Assembly (NCBI GenBank): GCA_947073515.1 | Contig: CAMTMC010000023.1 | Location: forward strand, 1 to 37,504 | From: an uncultured bacterium | GTDB taxonomy: Bacteria; Bacillota; Clostridia; Oscillospirales; Oscillospiraceae | DNA: 37,504 bases | Direction: 5' to 3' | In this document: piece by piece, positions 24,686 to 33,067 of the stretch | Numbering within the stretch: the first letter of the stretch is position 1 | How the letters are laid out: each line of letters starts with the position of its first letter | Notes under the pieces: generated by a model | Database searches by the model: none | What the model saw: the letters and a program-made list of their open reading frames with translations, nothing else | Told to the model about the DNA's origin: nothing | Made by a program: the position numbers and the translations under genes

Positions 24686-25903
24686 TCATTTCGCCCCGGC
24701 GGCGTACTCCCCCACGCTTTTGGAGATGATCAGGTTGGCGGCGATGTCCCCCTCCACGTTGATGGTGGTAAAGGCCATGTCCAGCAGCCGGTAGAACCCG
24801 CTGATGGGCCCCATCAGATCCAGGGGCAGGCCCAGGATGGACAGGAAGGACGCCCCCAGCACCACGCCCCCGCCGGGGATGCCCGGGGCGGCCATATTGA
24901 TGAGGGTGGCGGTAAACACCAGGAACACGATGGTCCCCAGCGAAAGGCCAATTCCATAGAAGTCGGACACAAACACCGCCAGGCAGCAGAAGGAGCAGGC
25001 CCCGCCGCACATATTGATGGTACACCCCAGGGGGAGGGTAAATTTTGAGATGCCCTCCGGGGCGCCCAGATCCTCCACGCTCACCTGGATGGTGGTGGGC
25101 AGGGCGGCGGCGGACGAGGTGGTGGACAGGGTGACCAGGGCCACCTTGCCGCAGGCCCGGAGGAATTTTCCGGGCGGAACCTTGGCGTACAGGCAGGCGG
25201 GCAGTACCATCACCAGGAAAAACACCACCACGCAGCACAGCCAGCAGGCGCCGATATACTTGGCCAGCGCCCCAAAAATCCCCGCCCCGTACCGGGCCAG
25301 GGAGCAGGCCATCAGGGACATCACCCCCGCCGGGGACAGCTCCATAAACCAGCCCAGCATGGTGAAAAAGGCCTCGGACAGGCTGTTCATAAAGTCCAGC
25401 ACCGGCCTCCCCCGCTCCCCCATGCTCAGGATGGCCCCGGCGAACACCGCCGTAAACAGGATCACCGGCAGGGCGCTCCCCTCGGCGGCGGCCTGGATGA
25501 TGTTGGCGGGCACGATGGTGGTCAGAAAGCCGCTGACCGTGGGGGTAGTGACCGCCCCCTCGTACACCGGCGGGCTGTCAAACACCGTCCCCAGCCCCGG
25601 CCGGACGGCCCAGGCGATGGCCAGGGAGACCACAGCGGAGCAGACGAACATCCCCACATACAGGGCCACCGCGCGTACCCCCACCCGGCGCAGCAGGGCG
25701 CCGTCCTTGATGTTGGCAATGCCCCCGAACACGGCGCAGACCACAATGGGAATGATCATCAGCTTGATGAGGTTCAGATAGATGTCCCCCACCGCCTTGG
25801 TGGCGATGCTGAACCCCGGCAGGGCAAACCCCATCACAACCCCCAGGGCGAAGCCCAGCGCCACCCGCAGGAACAGATTTTCTTTTTTCAACAGCACTGC
25901 CAT
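24686..25903 (-). CDS. Dicarboxylate/amino acid:cation symporter (DAACS family)
   Basis: A 405-aa membrane carrier of the GltP/GltT/SstT superfamily. TLSTTSSAAALPTTIQVS near residues 255-272 is the serine-rich re-entrant loop. GCTINMCGGACSFCCLAVFVSDFYG is the NMDGT-like segment, with Cys-Gly-Gly-Ala in place of Asp-Gly-Thr. That change argues against a plain glutamate transporter. The later AAPGIPGGGVVLGASFLSILGLPLD is the second hairpin. It lies 31 nt after the TtcA-like gene. Confidence 0.9.
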   Translation of the reverse strand: MAVLLKKENLFLRVALGFALGVVMGFALPGFSIATKAVGDIYLNLIKLMIIPIVVCAVFGGIANIKDGALLRRVGVRAVALYVGMFVCSAVVSLAIAWAVRPGLGTVFDSPPVYEGAVTTPTVSGFLTTIVPANIIQAAAEGSALPVILFTAVFAGAILSMGERGRPVLDFMNSLSEAFFTMLGWFMELSPAGVMSLMACSLARYGAGIFGALAKYIGACWLCCVVVFFLVMVLPACLYAKVPPGKFLRACGKVALVTLSTTSSAAALPTTIQVSVEDLGAPEGISKFTLPLGCTINMCGGACSFCCLAVFVSDFYGIGLSLGTIVFLVFTATLINMAAPGIPGGGVVLGASFLSILGLPLDLMGPISGFYRLLDMAFTTINVEGDIAANLIISKSVGEYAAGAK

Positions 25904-25934
25904 GAAACGTTCTCCTCCTGAATCAGCCGGGCCC

Positions 25935-26699
25935 TCATTCCCCGATCTCCTCGGGGAGGGGGCGCCGCCGGCGCTCCACCGGCCCCCACTCGGGCAGGGG
26001 CAGCCGCTGCATAGCCCCGAAGGCCCGGGCCTTCAGCCCCGGGTAGCGGCCCTGGAGCTGGTAGATCAGCTCCTTGATCTCCTGGCGCTTGGTGTTGCCG
26101 TTGGCGGGACAGGGATTTTCCACCACTGGCAGCTCCAGCCGCCGGGCGGTGTGGCGGATCAGGCTCTCCCCGCAGTAGAGCAGGGGCCGGATCTGGGTGA
26201 TCCCCGTCCGGTCCAGATAGGTGACGGGCTGGAAACAGGACAGCCGCCCCTCGAAAATCAGGGACATAAAAAACGTCTCAATGGCGTCGTCGTAGTGGTG
26301 GCCCAGGGCGATTTTTCGGATGCCCCGCTCCTGGATGGCCTGGTGCAGGGCTCCCCGGCGCATCTTGGCGCACATGGAGCAGGGGTTCTTCTCCTTCCGC
26401 AGGTCAAAGATAATGTGCTGGATCTCACTATTTAATATAGTATAGGGCACGTCCAGCTCCTGGCACAGGGCGGCCACCGGGGAGAAATCCATCCCCGCCA
26501 CCCCGTCCGCATGGCCCATGTCCAGGGTGAAGGCCTCCACGGTGAAGGGCGCGGGGTAAAACTCCCGCAGCTTGGCCAGGGCCGCCAGCAGGGTCACCGA
26601 GTCCTTCCCGCCGGACACCCCCACGGCCACCCGGTCGCCGGGCTGGATCATATCGTAGTCCTCCACGCACCGGCGGGTCAGAGAGAGAATCTTGTTCAT
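25935..26699 (-). CDS. TtcA-like tRNA 2-thiolation family protein
   Basis: A 254-aa ATP-dependent PP-loop enzyme. SGGKDS is at residues 29-34. Cys107 and Cys110 (NPCSMC) form a CxxC, and Cys197 (NPCPANGN) is a candidate third ligand or catalytic cysteine. GHHYDDAIETFFMSL at 133-147 is typical of the TtcA group. Known members add sulfur to cytidine 32 in tRNA using an iron-sulfur cluster. The chosen ATG at 26699 has AAAGGAGG 6 nt upstream. An upstream in-frame start at 26723 has no site. It is divergent from rplM. Confidence 0.9.
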   Translation of the reverse strand: MNKILSLTRRCVEDYDMIQPGDRVAVGVSGGKDSVTLLAALAKLREFYPAPFTVEAFTLDMGHADGVAGMDFSPVAALCQELDVPYTILNSEIQHIIFDLRKEKNPCSMCAKMRRGALHQAIQERGIRKIALGHHYDDAIETFFMSLIFEGRLSCFQPVTYLDRTGITQIRPLLYCGESLIRHTARRLELPVVENPCPANGNTKRQEIKELIYQLQGRYPGLKARAFGAMQRLPLPEWGPVERRRRPLPEEIGE

Positions 26700-26872
26700 A
26701 GGCGGCCTCCTTTGGCGGGTCACTCCCCCTTTTCCGGGGGATTCGGGTCAAAAACCCGCCGAATCCAGTTGTGAAAAACAAAAATCGAACGTGAGATATC
26801 CAGAGCAATTTAATGAAAACAAGAGAAAACAGGAGCATAGGAAGTTTTCACTGAAAAATCACAAAAAAGCCG

Positions 26873-26901
26873 TTGACACCCGGCTACCCCCGTACTATAA
26901 T
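26873..26901 (+). promoter_or_regulatory. Sigma-A promoter of rplM-rpsI
   Basis: A perfect TTGACA (26873-26878), a 17-bp spacer and a perfect TATAAT (26896-26901). Confidence 0.95.
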
Positions 26902-26907
26902 ACAAAA

Positions 26908-26994
26908 CGCTCCGCTTGTACAGAGGAGCGTGTAAGAAAAATAAGGCGGGACCGGATTTTCGCGGGCTCGCTGCGAAAAATGGAGGTTTCACCT
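26908..26994 (+). promoter_or_regulatory. 5' leader of rplM with hairpin, possible L13 leader
   Basis: Right at the expected transcript start, CGCTCC (26908-26913) pairs with GGAGCG (26925-26930). An L13 leader class that regulates rplM is known in Firmicutes. I cannot confirm a match by eye beyond the position and the hairpin. Confidence 0.4.
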
Positions 26995-27426
26995 ATGTCC
27001 ACGTTTATGGCCAACAAGGGGAACATCGCGCGCAAGTGGTATGTGCTTGACGCCGCCGGCAAGCCCCTGGGCAAGACCGCCGCTCTGGCCGCCGACCTGC
27101 TGCGCGGCAAGCGGAAGCCCGAGTTCACCCCCAACGCCGACTGCGGCGACTTCGTCATCATCATCAACGCCGGGCAGGCTGTGCTCACCGGCAAGAAGCT
27201 GGACCAGAAGTACTACCGCACCCACTCCGGCTGGGTGGGCGGCCTGAAAGAGGTCAAGTACCGCACCCTGATGCAGTCCAAGCCCGAGCTGGCCATGCAG
27301 CTGGCTGTCAAGGGCATGATGCCCAAGAACACCCTGTCCAAGGACTCCCTGACTCGCCTGCACATCTACCGGGGCGGCGAGCACAGCCACGCCGCCCAGA
27401 AGCCCGAAGCCTGGGCCGCCGAGTAA
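26995..27426 (+). CDS. rplM: 50S ribosomal protein L13
   Basis: A large-subunit ribosomal protein of 143 aa. KWYVLDAAGKPLGKTAALAADLLRGKRKPEFTP is the family core, and KKLDQKYYRTHSGWVGGLKE with AVKGMMPKNTL are the diagnostic L13 segments. GGAGG lies 8 nt before the ATG. The frame is open for 100 codons upstream, but the promoter and leader lie there, so the longer form is ruled out. It is co-transcribed with rpsI. Confidence 0.98.
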   Translation: MSTFMANKGNIARKWYVLDAAGKPLGKTAALAADLLRGKRKPEFTPNADCGDFVIIINAGQAVLTGKKLDQKYYRTHSGWVGGLKEVKYRTLMQSKPELAMQLAVKGMMPKNTLSKDSLTRLHIYRGGEHSHAAQKPEAWAAE

Positions 27427-27440
27427 GGAGGATTTGAATT

Positions 27441-27845
27441 ATGTATAAGAGCAAGAAGCCTTATTTCTATGGCACCGGCCGCCGGAAGTCCTCCGTGGCC
27501 CGTGTCCACCTGTTCCAGAACGGCACCGGCGCCATCACCATCAACGGCCGTGATATCGACGACTATTTCGGCCTGGAGACCCTGAAGCTCATCGTCCGCC
27601 AGCCCCTGGTCACCACCGAGCAGCTGGGCAAGGTGGACATCGTGGCCACCGTCACCGGCGGCGGCGTCACCGGCCAGGCCGGCGCCATCCGCCACGGCAT
27701 CGCCCGTGCCCTGCTGCTGGCCAGCGAGGAGTACCGCCCCGCCCTGAAGGCCGCCGGTTTCCTCACCCGGGACCCCCGTATGAAGGAGCGCAAGAAGTAC
27801 GGCCTCAAAGCCGCCCGCCGCGCCCCCCAGTTCTCCAAGCGATAA
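27441..27845 (+). CDS. rpsI: 30S ribosomal protein S9
   Basis: A small-subunit protein of 134 aa. [21 protein letters not shown] and the basic tail [19 protein letters not shown], which reaches the decoding site, are both present. TAAGGAGG is placed well before the ATG, 14 nt after rplM. A mobile-element region begins just downstream. Confidence 0.98.
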   Translation: MYKSKKPYFYGTGRRKSSVARVHLFQNGTGAITINGRDIDDYFGLETLKLIVRQPLVTTEQLGKVDIVATVTGGGVTGQAGAIRHGIARALLLASEEYRPALKAAGFLTRDPRMKERKKYGLKAARRAPQFSKR

Positions 27846-27931
27846 TCGGCTGTTCAAACCGTATCAAAAATTGCTCAAAAACCCCGGAAAATCAAGGGTA
27901 AAAGGTAATAGGGAACTATTTCCGCAGAGGG

Positions 27932-27955
27932 CGTCGTGATCGCACGATCACGACG
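27932..27955. repeat. 11-bp perfect inverted repeat between rpsI and the broken recombinase
   Basis: CGTCGTGATCG (27932-27942) and CGATCACGACG (27945-27955) flank CA. The stop codon of the recombinase remnant (27948-27950) lies in the second arm. It may terminate rpsI transcripts (followed by TCTTTC, a weak T-run) or mark an element end. Confidence 0.6.
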
Positions 27956-29231
27956 TCTTTCTGCGTCCATAGGTAGTTTCGCTGATAACAGGTTCACCAA
28001 TTTCCGGCATATCCAGATCATCCAGGAAATTGAAGATAATCCTGACCTTCTGAATCCGCGTGGTCCCTTGCTTCTCTGGCGCATAGACGATGATCTTTTT
28101 GATAAACTCGTTTACAATGGTCGGTGTCAGCTCCGGGATGTCCACATATTTCTCGACCAAAGCGGCGAACTGGTCAAAGCCGTTGTCCATTTCCTCGCGG
28201 GTGGCTACCCAGTCCTCAAGGCCGATAATCTCATTGTTAAGATTGGCCTGCTCCGCTTCATAGCCTTCAGCCATTTTCTGGTAGCGTTCCTGGCTCAAAT
28301 TACCCAGCACCATGTCTTCGTAGATACGGGTCATAAGCACATCAATATCCGCTAGACGCTTCTTGGCCTGGGCCAGACGCCGCTTGTCCTCCCGGATAGA
28401 CTTTTCCTGCTCCTCTCTGCGGCAGTGCAGCCAATCCTCTTGAAAGCCCTCTACGTCAGAACGGATCATCTCCGTTACAGCCCGGATACGCTTCAGCACC
28501 ACATCCCGCAGCACTTCCTCTCGGATAATATGCCCCGAACAAGTCCCACGCCCGCTTCTGTATTTGGCGCAGACGTAGCGATCCTGCCTGCCCTCAAACC
28601 TTTTACAAGTGGCGAAGTTGAGCTTACTTCCGCAGTCGGCACAGAATAGAAGTCCCGAAAACAGTCCTTGCCGCTTACCCTTGGTGACGCGGCGCTTGTT
28701 CTTCCGCAGCTCCTGTACCCGGTCCCACTGTTCCTGCGGAACAATGGCCTCCTGTGTACCGGGCAGGATGAACATATCCTCTTTGGCGTTGGGAATGCGC
28801 TTTTTGAGCTTATAGGACTTGGAATAGGTCTTGAAGTTGCAGACACAACCAGTGTACTCCATCCGTTCCAGGATACCAACCACAGACTGCTCATGCCAGT
28901 GACAGGGACGCTCCGGCGCGGGCTTACCTTTACGCATAGCATAGAGGGCCTTGACCGTTGGCACTTGGTCAGCTTCGAGGATTCGGGCAATCCGGCATGG
29001 GCCGATTCCAGCAATCGTCAGGTCAAAGATACGCTTGACCACTGGTGCGGCTTCTTCGTCCAAAATCCAGTGGTCCTTGTCCTGCGGGTCAGAGCGGTAG
29101 CCATAAGGCGGTTTCCCCATATGTTTGCCGCTGGTGCCGCGGGCTTTCATCACGGAACGGACCTTTTTACTGGTGTCCTTGGCATAAAAATCGTTAAAAA
29201 GATTCCTTCTGTAGAGAAAAAAGATACACAT
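27948..29231 (-). pseudogene. Large serine recombinase lacking its catalytic N-terminus
   Basis: The readable homology starts at NLFNDFYAKDTSKKVRSVMKARG, which in full proteins follows the roughly 140-residue resolvase domain with the catalytic serine. That domain is absent, and the first nine residues (MCIFFLYRR) come from unrelated AT-rich DNA. What remains is the recombinase domain (GKPPYGYRSDPQDKDHWILDE), the zinc ribbon (LLFCADCGSKLNFATCK, then YVCAKYRSGRGTCSGHII) and the coiled-coil motif. The C-terminal part looks intact. It cannot recombine DNA as it stands. The junction is near 29205. Confidence 0.88.
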
Positions 29232-29262
29232 TCTCCAGATTTGAAATCAAAACCAGTTTTTG

Positions 29263-30180
29263 CTAGATATTGCGTTCCATTAGTTTTTCTCTTCTATCCG
29301 GGTGAATATAAATAATATACTCATTTGCTTTTTGGGCGTTGTTTATCATCCTATATGCATAGACAACCTTTGTCATAAACCACTCTACTGAATACGGTTC
29401 ATAAATAACATCTTTGATATGTTCAAACAACGAAACTATATCTGTCCACATTTTAAAACGAGAATAGACCGAAATAGCTGTATAAATGTGACGTTTAAAG
29501 TATGGTTCTATTTCAAGCATTCTTGATGTTAGTTCAATAATTTGATTGCGGTCACCTGGATTTTTTTCATCAAGTATGCACATCTTAGATCGGACATATG
29601 TTTCTATAACATTATCATCGTTTTCATTAATTTCAGCTAAATAGGATTGACATAGAACACATACTTGCTGCAATTTCTGTATGTCATTAGAATCTTTCCG
29701 TAAATTTATTTTTAGCAATAAAAGGGAAGCTTCTATGTTTGGCAGATAAATTCCACCAGTATTATCATCACCATCATCATTTAGGAATTCAACAACATTA
29801 AAAATTCCACAATATTCGTTGTCTAAATACGCAAATTCTTCTAAGTCTAAAAAGTCAGCAAAAATCGGAAGACTTCCTTTTTCGTTATATCCGTCATAAC
29901 GATAGGTCATTTTGGCAAGCCATCTATAATAATCATAGCAGTGCATACCGTGATATGGACCCATATCATTATGCTTTGTAATACCTGCTGCAAGTTTTTG
30001 ATCAAGGGGAATGCGCAAAACATAATGGCACAAACCACTTCTAGCATTAATTAGCTGATAAACTAGTTTGTAACCGCCTCCGCCAACTAAGTGTCCAATA
30101 ATGTACTCTTGTGAATTAATCCGAATTACTTTCCCTGGATATTCTTCAGGTAAATGTTCTTTAAGATTTAACAAGTCCAT
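29263..30180 (-). CDS. Unrecognised protein with kinase-like glycine loop and helical C-terminus
   Basis: A 305-aa protein I do not recognise. Residues 24-60 read like a protein-kinase N-lobe: EYIIGHLVGGGGYKLVYQLI, a Gly-rich loop ending in VY, then a strand YVLRIP with Arg56 where kinases have the ATP-binding Lys. No HRD or DFG motif follows, so it would be a pseudokinase or a different fold. The C-terminal half is helical and TPR-like (SRMLEIEPYFKRHIYTAISVY, VVYAYRMINNAQKANEYIIY). The DNA is AT-rich, unlike both flanks. It overlaps the upstream ORF by one base (TAATG). No good ribosome binding site is visible. Confidence 0.65.
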   Translation of the reverse strand: MDLLNLKEHLPEEYPGKVIRINSQEYIIGHLVGGGGYKLVYQLINARSGLCHYVLRIPLDQKLAAGITKHNDMGPYHGMHCYDYYRWLAKMTYRYDGYNEKGSLPIFADFLDLEEFAYLDNEYCGIFNVVEFLNDDGDDNTGGIYLPNIEASLLLLKINLRKDSNDIQKLQQVCVLCQSYLAEINENDDNVIETYVRSKMCILDEKNPGDRNQIIELTSRMLEIEPYFKRHIYTAISVYSRFKMWTDIVSLFEHIKDVIYEPYSVEWFMTKVVYAYRMINNAQKANEYIIYIHPDRREKLMERNI

Positions 30181-30377
30181 TATAGTTGCCCTCTTCCATC
30201 TTGAGTCATAGCCAAAAAAAGCGGTGAGCCATAAATCGTTTTATTTTCTGCATCAAAATTAGTAAGTATAAAGATTTTATAATTTCCAGCCCTAACCTTA
30301 TGTAACTCGGCAAATGGCGGCAATGCCTTGATTTTCAGGCGTTTCCGCCATTTGCCGTTTGGGAGAGTAATTCGCAT
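30180..30377 (-). CDS. Hypothetical ORF, probably the tail of an interrupted gene
   Basis: The last roughly 40 codons (HKVRAGNYKIFILTNFDAEN onwards) are AT-rich and look natural. The first 25 codons run through a GC-rich inverted repeat and have no ribosome binding site. This suggests the 3' end of a gene whose front was replaced by the end of the integrase element near 30307. Its stop overlaps the start of the next ORF (TAATG), so the two once formed an operon. Confidence 0.4.
   Translation of the reverse strand: MRITLPNGKWRKRLKIKALPPFAELHKVRAGNYKIFILTNFDAENKTIYGSPLFLAMTQDGRGQL
30308..30357. repeat. 20-bp-arm inverted repeat at the integrase end of the element
   Basis: The arms at 30308-30327 and 30338-30357 match at 18 of 20 positions, with the outer 13 (CGGCAAATGGCGG) perfect, around a 10-bp AT-rich centre. 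It lies where composition switches from AT-rich to GC-rich, 100 nt after the integrase stop. It may be the element terminus or a transcript end. No T-tract follows. Confidence 0.65.
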
Positions 30378-30411
30378 ATGTCGGCGTTTCCCGGCGTGAC
30401 TTTGCGCTGAA

Positions 30412-30434
30412 ACGTAGTACGGAAGTAGTAAAAG
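30412..30434. repeat. Direct repeats that may be integrase arm sites
   Basis: GTAGTA occurs at 30414-30419 and 30425-30430, exactly 11 bp (one helical turn) apart, just beyond the integrase stop. A complementary CTACTAC lies at 30454-30460. Tn916 integrase binds short direct repeats near the element ends. The resemblance here is inference. Confidence 0.4.
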
Positions 30435-30455
30435 CGCCTGTACGCTATCTTTCTA

Positions 30456-31643
30456 CTACGCGGCCAGCCGCTCCATCTCCGCCTTTACAGAACAGGCATC
30501 CACATGGGTGTAATAGTCCAGCGTCATGGTGATATTAGCGTGGCCCATGATGTACTGCAACGCTTTGGGGTTCATGCCAGCGTTCGCCATCCGGGAACAG
30601 AAAGTATGCCGGATGGAGTGCGGGGTGATGTTGGGCAACGGTTCCTTGTGATGCTTGTTGTACTTCTTCACAAGGCCCCTGACCATGTTGTTGTAGTTCA
30701 TCCCTACCTTGGGCAAGCCCTCCCGGTTCAAGAACAGAAAACCCGTGTAGCCGTCCACCGTGATTGTGGGCTTCTTTCCCCGGTTCTTCAGCACCCGCTT
30801 CAACGCCTGATAGACCGGCTCACTCATGGGGATTTCCCGGTAGCCGCTCTTGGTCTTGGGCGTTTCGATGTAGTAGCCGTTCTCACTGTCCCGCAAAAGC
30901 TGGTGGTCTACCCGGATCAGCCGGTTCTTAAAGTCAAGGTTTGTGGTCAGCCCGCAGAACTCGGAAATCCGCAGCCCTGTCCCAAGCAGAATGATGATCT
31001 CGTCGGCATACTTTTGGTACACCGGGTCATTCTGCATGAAGTCGATCAGGCTTGTTTCCTGCTCCGGCGTCAGCACGGTTTTCTCGCCACGGTCATCGTC
31101 CAGGACTTTGTTTAGGGCAAAGCTGAACGGGTTCTTACGAACGCAATCATCCTCTATGGCGATGAAAAATGCCGCCCGCAGGGAACGCTTGTAGTTGCTG
31201 ATGGACTGATAGCTAAACCCTTTTTCCCTCATGCGGATGGCCCACTCCTTGGCGTCGGACGGCTTCACAGCGTCAATGCTTTTGCCGCCAATAGGATCAT
31301 CCCGCAAAAGGCCCATCAGGTACTCCCGCTGTTTCTTGGTGCCCCGTTTCACATCCACCCTCTGACTGTTCTGCTTGGCGTAAAGCTGGCAGACAGTCAT
31401 TTTTTTGCCCACGGTGTCGATACCGTCCGCAATATCCCGGTTGATCTCCTTTTCCTTCTCCCGTAGGGAAACATCGTCCCGCTTGCCAGCCGGGGTCTTG
31501 TCCGTGGCTACCAGCTTCCAGGCATAGACGAATTGGGGCTTGCCGGTGCTGTCTGTGTACTTATATGCGTATCTCCCGTCTTTTCGCTGGCTCTCTCCAG
31601 TTCTTAAAATGCGGCCTTTGCTGTCACGTCGTTTCTCCGCCAT
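30456..31643 (-). CDS. int: Tn916/Tn1549-type tyrosine integrase
   Basis: A 395-aa site-specific recombinase. The N-terminal arm-binding domain starts MAEKRRDSKGRILRTGESQR, closely like Tn916 Int. A SAM-like core-binding domain follows (VKPSDAKEWAIRMREKGFSY). Catalytic residues are visible: Arg in LLGTGLRISEF, Lys in TPKTKSGYREI, HxxR in TPHSIRHTFC, His in IMGHANITMTLDYY, and nucleophile Tyr378 in DYYTHVD. All domains are present, so the enzyme is probably active. It ends 100 nt from the likely element end. Confidence 0.95.
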   Translation of the reverse strand: MAEKRRDSKGRILRTGESQRKDGRYAYKYTDSTGKPQFVYAWKLVATDKTPAGKRDDVSLREKEKEINRDIADGIDTVGKKMTVCQLYAKQNSQRVDVKRGTKKQREYLMGLLRDDPIGGKSIDAVKPSDAKEWAIRMREKGFSYQSISNYKRSLRAAFFIAIEDDCVRKNPFSFALNKVLDDDRGEKTVLTPEQETSLIDFMQNDPVYQKYADEIIILLGTGLRISEFCGLTTNLDFKNRLIRVDHQLLRDSENGYYIETPKTKSGYREIPMSEPVYQALKRVLKNRGKKPTITVDGYTGFLFLNREGLPKVGMNYNNMVRGLVKKYNKHHKEPLPNITPHSIRHTFCSRMANAGMNPKALQYIMGHANITMTLDYYTHVDACSVKAEMERLAA

Positions 31644-31730
31644 TGTAAAAACTCCTTTCCGAAACTGGAACGAGCCTTGATACGACTTGACTATATTCTA
31701 TCATATTTCCGGCTCAACACAAATCTGCGA

Positions 31731-31934
31731 TCAGATCACATCCAGGGAGTCAATGACCTTTTCAAACTGCCTGCGCTTGATCTGTATGCGGTTCCCGTTC
31801 ATTATCAGCCAGTTGGCGTCCGGGTTTTCCTCCGCCAGCTTCCGCAGCTTCTTTTCCCCGATACGGAAGTATTTAGCGGCTTCCTCAATGGTCAGTGTGT
31901 ACTTCTCCCAGATAGGCACATCAGGATAACTCAT
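31731..31934 (-). CDS. xis: Tn916-type excisionase Xis
   Basis: A 67-aa winged-helix DNA-binding protein that directs Int to excision. [31 protein letters not shown] and [26 protein letters not shown] are nearly the Tn916 Xis sequence. It overlaps the MazF-like gene by 4 nt (ATGA) and precedes int by about 87 nt, so the three are probably co-expressed. Confidence 0.95.
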   Translation of the reverse strand: MSYPDVPIWEKYTLTIEEAAKYFRIGEKKLRKLAEENPDANWLIMNGNRIQIKRRQFEKVIDSLDVI

Positions 31935-32464
31935 ATCCGCGCCCCTCCTTTCGGCGTGACCAAATATTCCATACCAGGGCGCTGGCCGCAGTAGATGCAG
32001 ACTTCCTTTTCAGCCCGTCCTGGTGCGGCCTCCCGCAAAGCAAAAGCGCCTGTGCCGCGAAAAGCGTCAGCACAAGCGCCGCATAAGCAGAGGGTCAGTT
32101 TCGGGGGTACGGGTTCGATCAGGCCGATGCTGACCGCCAGGGCGTGGTTGATGCCCCGGATATGTTTTTCGTCCAGTCTGCCGATGTAGCCGGACAACCG
32201 CTGCTTGTCTATGGTGCGAATTTGCTCCAAAAGGACAAGCGAGGGCTGTGCCAGCCCGTTCCCGGCGTCCAGGTAGTAGTGGGTGGGCAGCTTGGCTTTG
32301 ACGTTGGCCTTGCTGGTGACGGCGGCGATAATGACGGTGGGGCTGTGCTTGTTGCCCACATTGTTCTGGATGATAACGACGGGCCGGGTGCCCTTCTGCT
32401 CCGAGCCGATCCCGTGGCCCAGGTCGGCGTAGTACAGTTCGCCGCGTAAATATGTCCTGCTCAT
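31931..32464 (-). CDS. MazF/PemK-like protein with cysteine-rich C-terminal extension
   Basis: Residues 1-118 are a MazF-type ribonuclease fold: [29 protein letters not shown] with the conserved Arg27, and AAVTSK with Thr50, the two residues used in catalysis by EndoA. A 55-residue extension follows with CLCGAC and CIYCG, suggesting a zinc-binding module that plain MazF (about 116 aa) lacks. No antitoxin gene is adjacent. The ATG at 32464 has GGGGAGG 9 nt upstream. The frame extends 21 codons further without a site. The coupling to xis suggests a role in element control or maintenance. Confidence 0.85.
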   Translation of the reverse strand: MSRTYLRGELYYADLGHGIGSEQKGTRPVVIIQNNVGNKHSPTVIIAAVTSKANVKAKLPTHYYLDAGNGLAQPSLVLLEQIRTIDKQRLSGYIGRLDEKHIRGINHALAVSIGLIEPVPPKLTLCLCGACADAFRGTGAFALREAAPGRAEKEVCIYCGQRPGMEYLVTPKGGARI

Positions 32465-32704
32465 GGTGTTTGACCTCCCCATAAAGATTAGACGGCCTGC
32501 ACCGCCTATGTAGGAGCCGGACAGCATGACATATCAAGGTTGGCGGAGCATAAACGCTCCCGTTTCCATAAACCTGTCCCGCTGTCCGGCTTATATGAAA
32601 GCAAGCCTATTTGTCCGCGACACCCCGGCCCGCTATGGGAAGTCATCAAACGGCTGGCGGCGCGCCTAAAGGCATTTCCTTCGGGCACCAGCTCCACGGG
32701 AATT
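32465..32704. other. Non-coding stretch upstream of the MazF-like gene
   Basis: These 240 nt hold the nested hairpin and, at the edge, the perfect repeat CCGCATG/CATGCGG (32711-32729). I see no convincing gene, although short open frames exist on both strands. Confidence 0.45.
32515..32591 (-). promoter_or_regulatory. Nested RNA hairpin upstream of the MazF-like gene
   Basis: AGCCGGACAGC (32515-32525) and GCTGTCCGGCT (32581-32591) are perfectly complementary over 11 bp. Between them GGAGC and GCTCC form an inner hairpin (32545-32560). The structure ends 51 nt before the MazF-like start. It could be a leader or processing signal. No T-tract is present. Confidence 0.55.
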
Positions 32705-33067
32705 TCACCCCCGCATGGTTCTCATGCGGCTGCTCTCATTGCCTGCGACGGCTTCACGCTGGAAAACGCGATCACGCTCGGACTGTGACTGAACAGGAGT
32801 CTCATTGTCACCATCGCCGGTCGTGGCCGTACCGGGAGCCGCCCGGTATTTCATGGCCGCTGGTTCTCGCTCCATGCCGGACGGCAGACCGTGGACGAAA
32901 TGATAGTGTGGCATCCCGCTGTCGGCGTCCGGCACATCCTGGCGCAGCGTCAAAAGAGGCTTGCGGCGATGGGACTGTGCTTGATGAATGGGTATGAAGT
33001 TTTCAAAGGTCAAACCCATTCGCCGCACAAACGAGGAACAGGTGGAAGGCTTTCCATCGCCCTCCAC
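32705..33067 (-). CDS. Hypothetical 120-aa protein of the element
   Basis: I do not recognise this. MGLTFENFIPIHQAQSHRRK, then LLTLRQDVPDADSGMPHYHF and VHGLPSGMEREPAAMKYRAA read like a natural protein rather than a shadow frame. The second half is Thr/Ser/Glu-rich and probably disordered. The GTG at 33067 has GAGG 6 nt upstream. A start at the internal Met (MGLTFENF) is possible but has no site. It lies between the sigma-like and MazF-like genes in the same direction. Its first codons lie in a strong hairpin. Confidence 0.4.
   Translation of the reverse strand: MEGDGKPSTCSSFVRRMGLTFENFIPIHQAQSHRRKPLLTLRQDVPDADSGMPHYHFVHGLPSGMEREPAAMKYRAAPGTATTGDGDNETPVQSQSERDRVFQREAVAGNESSRMRTMRG

Noticed and set aside
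26692-26994. A 101-codon N-terminal extension of L13
   Set aside because: The perfect promoter at 26873-26901 and the ribosome binding site before 26995 lie inside it.
29755-29790. A short ATC/ATCACC trinucleotide run resembling a microsatellite
   Set aside because: It only encodes an Asp-rich stretch (LNDDGDDN) within the AT-rich ORF and is too short to call a repeat.
32641-32705. GGTGAAATTCC on the minus strand, resembling part of a cobalamin riboswitch
   Set aside because: The surrounding conserved B12-box pieces and pairing are missing, and the downstream gene does not fit.
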